Source: Ancylostoma caninum (lineage: Eukaryota; Nematoda; Chromadorea; Rhabditida; Ancylostomatidae). Taken from it: a stretch of DNA of 64,000 nt. The DNA lies in assembly GCA_037903475.1 (NCBI GenBank), contig JBAJFG010000041.1:1550001-1614000 (forward strand), given 5' to 3'. Every line of letters begins with the position of its first letter. Positions within the stretch are counted from its first letter, which is position 1. Both the position numbers and the translations under genes were made by a program. Positions 43,801 to 56,207 of this stretch are shown here, piece by piece. The notes below the pieces were generated by a model. The model was not told the DNA's origin and ran no database searches. It worked only from the letters and a program-made list of their open reading frames with translations.

Positions 43801-46800
43801 CCCATGTTGAATGTTGAAAATTTGTTCTAACTGGAAGTAGGATAGTTCAGGCATCACCCTGTAATCCTTAAGTCATGACGCTACGAATAACCATAGAAAA
43901 TTGCCGGGAAACCCTATTTAGAGCTCTTTATTCCTGGAGAGTTGAGGTGTTTGTGCTACGACTGCTACCGAGTTTGCGGCATTTCGTTGTAGCGGTGTTT
44001 TCGACCAATAGCATCTAGTGAACTGCTTGTAAACGGTGCAACGGCATGCTGCAACTCACGCTAGATATCGCGAACACCTCAACTCTCCAAGGATGAAGAG
44101 TTGAAGAAGAGGGTTTCCGACACTTCTGTAAGGTAAATGGCACACCACTGCGACCAGCGCCGCCTCCAGGTGTTTTCGATGTCAAAGTCTTGAGATCAGT
44201 TCTGAGGGCAGACACTGCCCTCAAAGAGCGTTATGGAGATGCAGTAACCACAACTTTAACATAAACAACGTACGCTAATGTGTTTGTTGTTCCACCAGTG
44301 TAGTGAATTCCACTAACTGCCGTCTTGAAATCGCTCAGAGGCCGCTCGCCCAACTCACGCACTATTTGTACATCAGAACTGAAACATCAACCACTTTCCT
44401 CCGTCATGTGGCCTAGACAAAAACCCAACAAACTTGAATGAGATGATGCCTGTCCTAGTGTTGTCGCCATCAACAGCACCACTGAGAGTGTACTGTGAGA
44501 TAAAGTCGATCGAGAAGTCGGCATAATCCTGAAAATTCATTCTTAGCCACGACAGTTTTAGCTAACGTCATAAAACTTTGGGATAGCTAGTCTTACCCTC
44601 ACGAATGGTTCTACAACACTCTGGGAAGTGTCGAATACCACTATGATATCGAGCTTCTGGCACTTTGGCGTATCTGAACAGATCGGGTTTGTGGATTTGA
44701 AGAGCTACGTTAGTGCTACACTCTTCGAGAAGTATGACTTTTTGCTGGCCACGGCGCAGCGTCAATGGTTTTGATACATATCGACTGTGTGAGCGGCGTC
44801 ACTGCAGCTGTCGCCGCTGCTCCCCGACTCCAATCGATACCAGTGGCTTATGCACAAAGTGGATGGGGGGGGGAGTGAAGTCTGCTTCACTTTGGGCACT
44901 TCGGTGGAAAATAGGAATAACATAAGTATTAGTTATAGCATCAGACATTTAATGGAAATTGTTCGAAAAATAATAAGAAAAAGAAAAAATCAAAATTACA
45001 TAATTACGAAGATTTATGAAGGCGAAGATTTTAAAAAAATATTTTCAAAAATTTGACAACCCATTCTCGGAGTTACGCACCCCTCCCCGATGCATCCGCC
45101 ACTGATCGATACGCATCAAATCAAAAGTCGCCGCGACGCAGCGGCTGGGTGAGCTATACTCCTTGTCAAATAGAGCAGCAGCCTTTAAAATAATACGATG
45201 TTCATACTTACCATCGTTAGCATCCGCCTTCGCTGCAAAGCTAGCTGCCTTCGTTGGGGGAGCACCATCAGTGTCTGAAGTATAACTTGAGACATACTTA
45301 TAGAAACGAATATTCTCTAAAATGATAATGAGGTACTACCCACATTGGCAGAATAGCGTCGCAAAAGGATTCTGTGTCACCATTTCTGCCCAAGTTGCAT
45401 ACGACTTCCTCACCGTTGTCAACTTGTCAATTCCCCTTAAAATAAGCGATTTAGTTTTTCCACTCTCTCTCAGCAAATATGAAGCAGATCCCACCCATAA
45501 AGGATTTCAAATGTCTTTTTTCTTGTTTAATAGCCCTTGAACAGAATGAAATGTAGTGCTTGAAGAGTTTTATGAGCATTTATTACCTCTCTTTACGACC
45601 GTCAAAGTGCACCGTACTTATGGACATAAACAAACCGTAAAAGCATGTGATTTCAAAGGCGTATCTTCAACCCTTCGGAAAAACCTCCTAATCTTTTCGA
45701 TCAAAAATTGAGTCCTTGTCCTCAAAGAACATGGTTATGGCTGTGATGTCATTAGAAAAAACATAAAGCTTTTTCTTCGGAATTTATGGTGATTTAAAAT
45801 AGGTCTCTCCGAAAATCTATGGATATCTTCGTCTATTATAGTGAGTCCCAGCGGGAACGATAGTTACAAAGATGCCAAAGGGAAAAAGAACGCGAGAAAG
45901 TGCGCAGCGATTGGAGAGAGTAGCAAGAAAAACAGATAATGGGCGCAGACACTCAATTATCGCTGCTCTTGCAACAGACTTTATGTATATGTCTACTATG
46001 TCTATTTATTGTAGTGTAGAGCATGAATTCGCCCCATTCAAGTGTTGTGCACTGTTATGCATAAATAGAGTATTCGAGTAGTGGAAATATGTACATTTCA
46101 ATATACAGTTAATTACATGGGTATCTCACAGAAATGGTGGACGTAACGGGGCACTACAGCATGGGAAAAACTAGCCAGTGCTGGTTCAGTTAACGGTGGA
46201 TAAACTTCCCCACTTCTCTTGAAATGGCAGTACTGGTCCTACGTGTACTCAGAAATATCGCGGCACACTATACTGAGGACAGAGTAATGCATTAGTTACC
46301 CATGCATTCATTTGAAATTCGAAGATCCAATTTCGAATACGTCAATAATTAAAATTTTCGAAAGAGAAGGAGCAATACAATCTTTCAGGAACATTAAGGA
46401 GGTATTCTGGACCGAAATTTTTCAGCGGAAATTTCAGGAGGGCAAATATTTCTGTTTTTAAATGGGCTGGGAACGACAACTCTTGCTCTTTTCCTCCTGG
46501 AATTCACAACACAGCGCATAGAAAACGTCTTTACGAGGTTTTTTCGCTTACTTTTCGTTCTAATAATTTCTGAAAACTTTTTTGAAATCCGTCTTTGTGG
46601 GGTCATATGACAAAAAAACAACGTCATTGTCCTTGAAATACGCAACAATTCCGCCTCGGGATTCAAATTTACCACTAATGCATTCCTCGCCAAAAAAACC
46701 GTTGTTATGTATGATAATCTCCTGATCACTGAGCAATCAAATATTTTCTGTGTTCGGCGGGGACGGATGTTTGATTTTCCAGGATCGCATGCTACATAGT

Positions 46801-49800
46801 GGGGCCAAATATTTTATGTCAGCCCCCACAATCCTTTCGGGGACCTAATTTTATGCGTTCCCATAAACTTATTCGTTGAAGACGTCAGTAAACAACAACG
46901 AACAGCTGCTGATACCAGGGGCAGTGAGCTGACGCAGAAATTGATGCCAATCAAAAAGTCGTGATAACGTACGGAAGGTTGATTTTCGTGGGGATGACGG
47001 CGCTGACGAATACTCCTCGCTGGCGGATGTCGGCGGAAGGATCCAATGGTGCCCTGCACATTTGACACTGTATCGTCAGAACAAAACAACTGCTATAATA
47101 TGACACACAGAATATGGTCCGTGACGAGGATGACTTCTATCGGATTCAACTGCTTCAGCAGCTGAGAGGCAGCTCCATAGGCTTGTGAGACGTCAATCGA
47201 GCCGGCAACACCGGTAAACGGAAGTGCCAGGAGCTAAATATTAGAGGTTTCGTGAAAAGATGGGCATGGTATTCCAACCAAATGAAAGAATAATATTTCA
47301 TGTCTGCTCGAAGCTGTACCTGACGAGAATACTACAACACTTCACCAGAATATGCACATTGTAAGGTTTAAATGCCTGTAATGTTAGGTTAGAATACCCA
47401 CCTTGCCCCATACATCGTTGAAACTGGCTACATCAGTAGCAAAGTCTCCAAGACGTTGGCCATCATTGAGTGTTATCACAGCGACGCGGGTTCCAAACTC
47501 GAACGGAATTCCATCGGCAAACTGAAAACTGGGCACAAGTACCCAAACCAACTGACTTTCCAATATGTTCTTGATGCTTGATGCTAATTTCTACCCTAGT
47601 TTGTGGACTTCAGGCATATCTGAGTGATTCTACAAACAGAATGTGGTGCAACGACCGTTATCACATTTAGTACTACAGAAAATTGCAACATAACATGCAG
47701 CGCGATTATCTGTTGGGGGCGGAGCCTCAGGTCAGAATTGATTTTGGGGTTTCTTCATCATGAGAATAACTAGGCGAAGCAAATCACAACGATTCCTTAC
47801 AAAACTGACAAAAACCCTTTTTTAAGCCCATTATTTTGTGGAGAATTACGAAAGTTCGCTGTGTCAGATGTGCAAAGTGCAGACGATTAGTATCGCAGGC
47901 TGTCCACTGAAATATCTGCCACGAAGCTGATCGACCGCTAGCACTTTGCGCCTCCTTGTGGCAGATGTCTTATTAAGCAAACCTGATCCTCCACAAAAAG
48001 GAGCTCAAAAACGGATTTTCAGTAGTTTTGTAGGAAATTATGCATTCCATTATGACCATCATCTCATAGGGAATCTTTCCATACAGAAATCTCCTAATCG
48101 TTTCTGTTGTGAGACGCCGTCCTCAGGTAAACATTATATGTAAGTGGAAGACAAAACACGAGAACTGCGATTGATCTACTATCCCAACAACTCGCCAGAA
48201 CGATGTGAACTTCGCCACATGAAGAACTAAAGAGAACTGCCACCCACCCCATCCCATCGCAGCTGGAGCCACTCAGCAAGATTCAAACAAAATAGATCCC
48301 GAGTAGCAGAACAAACCGTTTTTCCAAGAGCTGTGAGAGCAGTTATCTTGTCGTCCTTACTCGGAGATGCAAGTGTATCAACTAGAAGTACAACGTCACG
48401 CTTCAGCGCTCCTTGACAGACTGGAATAAAGATTATTAATCGTTGAGACTTGAATAAAGTTAGCTGATTTGTAAAATTAACAGCAAATGGAAAGCAATGT
48501 AGCAACAACGTGTGGAAACCTACATTTTGTGGGCACTGGAGGTGCCGCAGTTGTGGCTGTTGAGGGTACAGTTGCCGGTGGAGCAGTTGGGCTATCAGTC
48601 AGTACCTTGGCATTACAGAGTTCCATTGATTGCCCTCCATCTAGGATGAAAAAAACGAAATTAGAATAAAAATCGATATGTATGAACGAGAGGGATCTTT
48701 CCTATACATACATACATGTCACATATACATATAAATGATAAGTGATAGCAAAAATTGTCAAATAACAGGTGTTAGGCTGCTTTATATGGCCGATTCTCGC
48801 TAACTATAATATTATCCTGCAATAAGTTATAGGTAAGTATTACAGAGATTTGCAAGATCGAATTATCTGTCGGTCTGACTTGTGAAACCCATATATGTAT
48901 ATTGTCTTCGTTCTTGAACTCTCCATTATCCGAATAGGTCCTCATACGTGCTTTTTGCTGTTGTTCTAAGATGTGGAATGTTTATGCGGTTGCCGTTTGA
49001 AAAATAAATCTTACAATCTGACGTCATTGAGTCTGAGGTAATACAATTGATCTCTAAAAAATTCCATTTATTTTCGGGCCACCCCACGGATACAAATTCG
49101 TTCAGGCCACAATGACTGGGGTAATGACAATTATTGGTGTGATATTTGCACAACGGTTCTCCACATAACGTCATCACTATTCGTTTCAGAATCTTATCAG
49201 CAAACCTGGCGTACAAGGAGCAAAAATTTCTCAGCGATCCATGTTTAACGGAACTTTATCTTATCGTTTCTTAAGCTGGACAAAGCAGCCGATAGCGGTC
49301 TTCATACGGACGGCTTAAGGCATGGATTTTGGGAACAAAAGAATAACTGGAGAGAGGAGCAAACTATGGCGAAGAAAATGTGAAGCCCCACCATGTTTAG
49401 GAACTCTAAATAGAGAATGGACTTCCATAGAGAGAGAGAGATAGAGAGGGAGAGAGAGAGTACAGAAAAAGTATGTGAGAGAAACGCTGGCGAAAGCTAC
49501 AGAAATTTAGGAACATTTTTTTTTGATTCAGCAGAAAAATATCTCATTAAGAATAATCTATGTATGGGATACATGCGAACAATCAGTCTGGTTTTTAAAA
49601 TTTCCACCCAGTCTGATTTTGCGCACTACTTCGTTGCGTAATCCGTTGGGAATTGCAGGAAATGCAGGAATATCAGTTACTCGGTGAAATTTCTCTCGTT
49701 TCTTCCTGTCTGTTTTACGGGATTAGGTCTGCTTCTTAAAGGAGAATGGACAGATCGATGAAAAGTTTTAGTCTTCTCCTATCTTATCCGTTCGCCCAGG

Positions 49801-50762
49801 TATCAGTGTCATAGCGGAGAAAACTTTTCCTACTCTTCTAAAGGCTTAGATACTCTTCAGGTCAGTAAAGAAGACCAGCACGCTGCAGATGAAGCTTGAA
49901 CCTCTATCTTTAAGATAAAAAAAAGACCGATGTGGAGAGGAAATGAAACCAAATAGTACCTTTTTGTTTTTCTCAATTTTTCCCCTTATTTATTCGCTCA
50001 GTATCTGAACAACTCCAAGACCCACATAAAAATACCGGCAGGAACCAATATTGGGTGGTTACGGTATTTTTGCTAGACTTAGTGGGTAGCTGACATGCAA
50101 TCGGCCTACCATAACTTGCAGAAAATTCTCAGAAGTACTTACCGGTCACCTGGCTATCGGCAAACGCTGGATCGCCAGCGATGAAGCTTCTCACATCTGC
50201 TGCAGCAGGTGCACCTCGTAAGGAAAACACAGCATTTGCCCAACCTCTGAAAAGATGGAAATTAATGAAAGACTTCTTCCATAACATCTCTACAGTACTT
50301 CAGCCATTTTAAACTCAGTCTTTGTTTTTTTTTTTTTCGATGTTGTCACTCTCGTCTCCTTCTTCTCTCCTTCAGTTGAAAAGTATGAAAGAGGAGCATG
50401 AATTCACACTCACCCTGCGGTTTCTGCAGCTATAGTTCCGACGGCGTATTTCTGCTGGAGTCGCTTATTCAGCTGGAAAGAACACTTTTTGCTCAAGGCA
50501 AACGCTAAATTTAAAAGTACTTTCCCCACCGCGTTTCTGAAGCTGTCAGCGGTGCTGTCCAGGGATGTTGGAGAGGAAAGCAAGAACGCAGACGAGGATT
50601 CTAAATATGATCATCTTTATATTGGGCTCCTATAGGAAAACAGAGCACTGTAAGGATAAACTCACCGTGTTTAGTAGCAAAAAGTATGATGAACACCACT
50701 GAAAGTATGATGAAGACAATGTTGCCCACTATGAGGCCAATGCGAACATTGTCCAGCTTCAT
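37802..50762 (-). CDS. membrane-anchored protein with several VWA modules (~30 exons, ~950 aa)
   Basis: The start is at 50762. Main exons, in order: 50666-50762, 50521-50600, 50414-50472, 50143-50246, 48524-48640, 48317-48420, 47402-47521, 47109-47233, 45340-45435, 45212-45285, ~44597-44708, 44419-44528, 44270-44378, ~43443-43526, 43258-43381, 42926-43034, 42376-42440, 42228-42319, 41992-42040, ~41065-41137, 40920-41003, 40748-40862, 40627-40694, 40508-40559, 40359-40430, 39565-39735, 39451-39484, 38195-38299, 38012-38162, 37802-37921. A short N-terminus (MKLDNVRIG) is followed by one membrane span (LIVGNIVFIILSVVFIILF) and a Thr/Pro linker. VWA modules follow: RDVVLLVDTLAS (degenerate MIDAS), LDIIVVFDTSQS with GGTTNT and MVFLSDG (complete MIDAS), a partial one (SLNFILEVAQNVY, FQLLVYND), then after a further segment FVDFGVAFDV to NVIMIVSDNFA. 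A Thr-rich linker interrupts the last. It probably acts as a type II surface adhesion protein. Junctions near 44.7, 43.5 and 41.1-42.0 kb do not join in frame and an exon may be missing; the split into one or two genes is not proven. Confidence 0.75.
38382..38690. repeat. imperfect foldback repeat in a VWA intron
   Basis: The left part (GTGCCGGTCAATCATTC, ATCACAGAAT) is complementary to the right part read backwards (GTGCGGCGCGGTCGATCACTC, ATCACAGAAT). The arms are about 75 bp with many mismatches. It is probably an old MITE. Confidence 0.45.
39147..39394. mobile_element. 250-bp TA-MITE, copy 2
   Basis: Ends AGGGCAATTTATAC and, reverse complemented, AGGGCAATTTATAC, with TA on both sides. It lies in an intron of the multi-VWA gene. 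Confidence 0.85.
44841..45104. mobile_element. hAT-type MITE, copy 3 with perfect 8-bp target duplication
   Basis: Starts CAGTGGC and ends GCATCCGCCACTG. It is flanked on both sides by ATCGATAC (44833-44840, 45105-45112). The interior AATATTTTCAAAAATTTG segment matches copy 2. It lies in an intron of the multi-VWA gene. Confidence 0.9.
49430..49460. repeat. (GA)n microsatellite
   Basis: An impure GAGAGA tract in a large intron of the multi-VWA gene. Confidence 0.85.
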
Positions 50763-51288
50763 GGTTTCCCCTAAAGCATTCCGGATACTCTAAGCACTAG
50801 AACCAACTCGCACTGTAAAGAAGTACTGTAAAATTGGCGCCATTTGGCGAGCGATAAGGCATTCTTAGTCTTCAGGAACGTTTAAATGTGTGTTCGTTAT
50901 CAGCTAAAAATGACAATTGTACCTATGACTCAACAGTGAGGGTGGTGCCGGTGATATCAGCATCTTCTGATAAACTCGCACGCTGAATCAGGTTTATAGG
51001 TTGTTGAAATGTCTTCCGAGAAGCGTTCTGAAGGTACGTGGAAGCTGCAAAGTCATAGACAATAAAAAAGTGCCACCTACAAAAGAATTACACCAGTTTG
51101 GTGCAAAAATAATTTTCGTAGTAATATTAGGTTGTAGGGAAAGTTCTCGCGGTTTTCGGAAGTGTGCTTTTTCAACCCCACACTGAAAAGCAGCAACCTG
51201 TCCGTGCATATGCATATAAGGAGGGCAAGTAAGTTCAAGTTTATTACTATCATTACCTGTAAACTCCTGCGCAATCCCTTCCGGCAAT
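50763..51288. other. upstream region of the multi-VWA gene
   Basis: On the minus strand TTTAG ends 8 nt before the ATG (GGGAAACC), a possible SL acceptor. Nothing else is recognised. Confidence 0.35.
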
Positions 51289-51730
51289 ATGGGATTTTCG
51301 AAGCAGAATTACGGCTTCAAATCTGGTGAATCAGCAACCGCATCCAGTCGCCGTACTAATGCTGTATTTGGGGGCGACACAGCAACCGAACGCCCTGCAC
51401 AAGATTGGTGCAAACGTCTTCGTGTTGGCGACTTCAACCTCAATGTTTCTACGCTGTCAGAACACGCATCCGGATTCGACAATTGCGACAGCTGGTGGAT
51501 TCCAATCCATGGCAAACTAGGTGTGGTAGGACTCAAGTTTTGGATGTTCACTTTACCACAATCGCCGATCACCTGCGTCAGTTGGACAAGGTAGAAAAAA
51601 TATCACAGCGAGTGGTCATGATCTGACCTGTGCGTTCTCCAGCGACGTGGAAAGGTGACTACAGAATTGCCCTCGTAGAAAAGCATTGGAAAACAGCTGA
51701 AGTTTACCTTCACAGGAGATGAGAAGTTGT
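51289..51730 (+). pseudogene. possible relic of a VWA-type gene
   Basis: The plus strand 51326-51520 encodes NALHKIGANVFVLATSTS and STIATAGGFQSMAN, similar in style to the last strand and helix of a VWA domain. It is followed in another frame by FTTIADHLRQLDK directly before a GT. Downstream, FTGDEKLCLYVNIKHHRD appears in one frame. There is no start and no consistent splicing, so I treat it as a weak relic. Confidence 0.3.
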
Positions 51731-52029
51731 GTCTGTACGTCAACATCAAGCACCATCGAGACTGATTCGAGAAGGATGAGCAGCCTGAGCCGCAGCCGAA
51801 GCCAAGTGATCACCCTCTGAAGGTTGCGGTGCTTGGTGTGACAGCAAAAGCAATATCTACTATACGCTATTGCCACGCAACACTGCCCTCACGACAGACC
51901 TGTACTGTCAGCAGCTGGGTTGAATGGCGTCAAAAATCGCAGGACGGCCCGAGTCACGGCACGATCCGATTCCTGCACGACATTACTAGCCCGCTCTCCC
52001 CAAATAGGGTGGGGAGGGTTTGACGAAGT
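51731..52029. other. unassigned sequence
   Basis: No feature seen between the possible VWA relic and the dispersed repeat. Confidence 0.3.
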
Positions 52030-52275
52030 GTCCGTTGGGCTGTATGTATCTGACCGTACATCGTTGTTGAGTATGCATCCGCGCAGCCTCTGTCGGTTGG
52101 AGTGCGTTTTCCAACGACTACTGTAATCCTCGAACGGTTTGTCTCGTATCTAGCGATAGAGCTTATACCGGGGTCTCAAACTTGAGATACGTGCTATACG
52201 TATGGTCTAGACCCCAGAGAGCAAGAGACTTGGGTGGGCAAGATTTTGACCGGATACTGCCTTTAGGTATTCGAG
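52030..52275 (+). repeat. dispersed repeat, copy 2
   Basis: Aligns with 11008-11265 (GCGATAGAGCT, GGTCTCAAACTTGA, CCCAGAGAGCA, CTTGGGTGGGCAAGATTTTG). Confidence 0.7.
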
Positions 52276-54236
52276 GCTCTCGTGAAAGTGCCTTCCAACC
52301 TATTTGGACCGGTTCCGAAAGAAGGTGAGAAGATATGTCGAGAAAGAGAACACTTCAGTGGAATTTGTGTATGCGCAGACAATCAGAGTATCACGTTTGT
52401 GATCGCCATCTGAAAAAGCGCAAACTGTGCAAACGCCAGTTTCCTACTTTAAATTTTTTCTTTAAAAAACAGTACGTGTTTTACAAAATAATCTACAAGG
52501 AAAATTTCTCAGATGAACTGTGATCCCCGCCGCGGGAATTGTAAAAACAATCAAAAAGATTGAATACATCGTCACGAAAGCTGAATCTCTATCGATGTCG
52601 ATCAACGAAAACTCTTATGTCCTCTATCTCCTCACTGGCTAGTTTGTTCCTGCAGCAAAGTTGTCCAGAGCAAGCAGACGCTGCGATACCAAGGACATCG
52701 CAGTGATTCTAATCAGCTGTTATAGTTAACAAGATAACAGTTCACGAAGAAAGTTCAAAAGTGTTGAGCCTCGGTGGTTTTGCCGTTTCAAAACTTAAAG
52801 CCGAACCTAAGAGCTTAATAGCTAATTTGATCGGTTCTGTCGAAATTTGACCCTAATACAAGAGGGATGTATTAATTGCACCATTTTTAGGAGTTCCAAG
52901 CGAGCGTTCATGGAAATCACCTCAACTCAAGACAAACGCGTTTGTACAAGAGTAGTCACAGCCTCTCGTGTTCTGAGCACTTTGGATACCATTTTCCCGG
53001 AGCGGGAACGCAGTGAAAAAGGTGAAAAGCTTTGTGGTCGCTTTTTTGGGCATTGCAGGAGGATAGCGCGAGTTTTATGAGAAGACGTTTCGATATATGG
53101 TGTAGGCAGTGAAAAAGGACGCTTAGCAGTCTTTATTTTGTTTCTGAAAAAAAAACTACAAGAAACTGTTCAGCTCTTTCAGAATTTCTTGTCTCGGGGC
53201 TATTATTATTGCTTTTACCATTATTACACCTACGCACCTCGATGAAGAGTAGATTCTGCGAGGACATACGACCACTTCGTCCACAGCACGCCTACAGTGA
53301 TCGTACGGTGTTGCAGCGTGGTGTTAAACCAATTTTTTATGGCAAGCTGTGAGATCCCCCTCTTCCTTTCTTGAGAGAGGAAAAGAATTAAAGAATTCGA
53401 AAGATTCTCAAAGGCGAAGAAAGTGTTGAAAATGTTTTGTTTGAATTGAACAAAAAAGTCCATTTTTTCTAGAATGAGGATCTTTGTGAAATTCCTTACA
53501 GCTGGGGAGGATACGAGGTGGCAGTAGGTGGAGCGAAGGGGGAGAGGGAATGCAAGATTTTTTTTTACATTCCATCTTCATGTCTTACCCTTTCACAGTC
53601 AGGCCATTTTCACTTAACATATCCATTGAAACTACAACCCTCCATGGTAATAATTCTGGAACGTCAAAGGTCTAGATTTCACCGAATTTTCTGCAATCGC
53701 ACCTAGGGATCAGATAGAGGGTAACCTATGCGTGCCTCATTTTCACTTAGGGATAGATTCCTGAGCCTAGCTATCTGCGAACGAAGCCATTCAAATCCTT
53801 TTCGATACAATCACGGTTCTACGAATTTTTCTTCTGTTTTTCGATTTACTCCAGCCACCTACCAAATTGCTTATTTCAGTCTATAAATGTCGGTGGCGGA
53901 CAGCTTAAAATCTTATCAAAATTTTCATTGTCTAAACATATTGCACCTTCAGAGCATGTGCACCCCTTTCACCTAGGCGAGATAAGATTAGGTGCGTTGA
54001 GGCATGTGACGTTTCTGTTACGCAGTGGTTGTGCAATTTTGCCAAAAGGGCTTTGTTTGGTGGAGAAACCCACGCCCTCTCTCTGAAAACAGTCTGTGTG
54101 GCAATCAGTTGAACTGCCTTGCAACTGCTCTTCTGATAAAATTGTTTTGATGAGTTATCTACTTGTTAACGGTCTGCCTTCCACGAGAACCAGAAGGAGC
54201 ATCACAATAGTTCAAGTGCTAGCTGGAATTACCGCA
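52276..54236. other. intergenic region, no gene recognised
   Basis: Short frames only, for example 52335-52523 (Lys/Arg-rich). No repeat ends or known domains. Confidence 0.4.
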
Positions 54237-54490
54237 TAAGGGCAATTTACACAGGATGCGTGCGACTGACGCGCGTGCGTCTATATGAGGAAGAATAGGG
54301 CCCAGTCGCATCACAGTCGCATCGCAGTCGCAGCCCAGACGCACGCGTTTACGACCACGCGGCAGTCGCGCGTTCTTTTCATTGAGGATCTACATGCCAT
54401 GATGGCCGGTCTTCATGGAAAATCCCTTGCAAATGAATGCGTGCGACTGATGCACGACTGACGCACGCAGCTGGTATAAATTACCCTATA
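54237..54490. mobile_element. 250-bp TA-MITE, copy 3
   Basis: Ends AGGGCAATTTACAC and, in reverse complement, AGGGTAATTTATAC, flanked by TA. The interior matches copies 1 and 2. Confidence 0.85.
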
Positions 54491-55078
54491 CACAGTGGTT
54501 CGAAGTTAAGGTAGCAGGTTTTCAGTTTTTGTGCCTTCAAATTGTGAGAGTTGTGAACTGGAGTTTCCCACAATAAGCTATATGTGAGCGTGTATAAGCT
54601 CAAGTTTGTATGCGGATTTGATGCTTCACAGCAGACTCAATGAAGAGTGGGACGGACATCATGGAAAATTAGCCAATCGTTCACGTCTTTCGAAAAAAGT
54701 TGCTAGGAAGGGGAAGATAAGTAGAGGGATTTCGATCTAAGCGAAAAACCCACAGGTATTTCAGCAAGCCATTTTTATTTGGAAGGATTTTCATTGTTGA
54801 TAGAAAATGGTTCATGTTCGACAATAGCAGGAGGTCATCCCACGAATTAGGCGTCAGGAGCCTACCCAAAGAGGAGCAAACCATTAGCAAACACACTCAA
54901 AAAATCTTGTTGACTTTTTTGTCCAGTAAAGGGGCTCCCAGACTTTTGCCGCGGCGGCAGTCGCTCATGGTTAGATGCAGCATTCAAGGAAATTCTCACT
55001 TTTAATGGGATTCGCTCACTCTCTCCATCAGCGGAATTTCCTTGAGTGCTGCCTTGAAAGGCACTACAAAAATTGGGG
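54491..55078. other. intergenic region with one hairpin
   Basis: GCAGCATTCAAGGAAATT (near 54978) pairs with AATTTCCTTGAGTGCTGC (near 55035), a stem of 18 bp with one mismatch and about 35 nt between. No gene recognised. Confidence 0.45.
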
Positions 55079-55400
55079 AAACCTCACTTTCCGAGGGTCC
55101 GAAAAGCTCACAGCTCACAGACTACTTCGGCGGAGCGGTCCATGACTGTGCTAGCTGCCCGCCAAGGCTGCAGCATTGGCCAAACGTCCTTGCGTATCCG
55201 ATCAACAAGATCAACGGCTCCACACGTCCAATGGGCACGCAGCTCGTCAAACTCCTCCAAATCTCGCTCTGAAACACGTTTGAAAAAGGGTTCAAAGGCA
55301 GCTTTGTAACAGTTCATGTATTATGCCGGATTCAGGGCGTCGAAGAGATTCAGAATCCGGTGACATCTGAAGAACGAAAACGAGGTGATACACCTTCTTT
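55079..55400. repeat. dispersed ~300-bp repeat, copy 2
   Basis: Matches 27684-27990. The minus strand has an open frame of 69 codons (55317-55108) with ERDLEEFDELRAHWTCG and DVWPMLQPWRAAS. This hints that the repeat derives from a coding sequence, perhaps of a transposon or gene family. Confidence 0.6.
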
Positions 55401-55651
55401 AAATATAGGCTAGCGCCGTCGCGGAGGTGTAACCGCGGATGAGCAGGCGACAAGAGCTTGTCCACTTTTTTGCCGCGGCCGCGCCCAGCAACATTGCGCA
55501 GCAGAGCTGCTGCTGTTTAGGGATATCGCATACATGCAGCATGCTGCAGTGTCAACCGTACAAAGAGTTAGCCATTTGTGCTTCAGGCTTATAACCTACA
55601 CTATATTACTCCCTAGAACTCTCTCCAAAAGGCTACCTCCTTCTCAAGATT

Positions 55652-56045
55652 CTACTCCTCTACATTCAGCGAAAAACTTTTGTGTTGGCAACACCACACA
55701 GATGCCAACACTTTTTCATTTGAATAGATTAGTTGAGTGAAACGACCTATGGCATTTCGAAGAACTAGGGGGCTACTGCCCCGAAACTTTTGCACGCGCC
55801 TGATAGACTGAATTGAACTTGGACATACGATTCCCTCAACCTGTAGAGGTCTTGGTGGCTGGCGGATGCGTTGTTCTTGTCGCTCCATTTCTAAGACTGC
55901 TAATATTGCTGCAATATAGATGTTGCTGGTTCGGACGTCTCCGTCGAAAATGTCGGAGTCGTGTTCGTTGTCGGCAGTGCGATGATAGCAGGCAGTAGGA
56001 TGGCTGGAGTTTTTGGAGCTGAGCGTCGACTTCAAAGCGACTCAT
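55652..56045 (-). other. unrecognised open frame, possibly transposon-derived
   Basis: Two overlapping minus-strand frames (56035-55652, 127 codons, and 56045-55836) carry NIYIAAILAVLEMERQEQRI and a basic, Pro-rich stretch. The short helical N-terminus is reminiscent of Harbinger-type proteins, but no catalytic motif is seen. Confidence 0.25.
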
Positions 56046-56207
56046 TTTGAAGACCAGTTATATCTGATAGCAAATCCTCAGCATTCATTGAGCCGTGGGG
56101 TAGCATCTGGTAGGACAGATATCAGTTGATCATTATGCGTGATCAATCCTGTACTTCTTGACCGCGGCATGAGACAACTATCTCAGACAGAAACCGGAAT
56201 GAACGGG

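Noticed and set aside
46394..46729. 111-codon minus-strand frame in a VWA intron
   Set aside because: Basic, repeat-like sequence without known domain; it does not splice in frame with the VWA exons.
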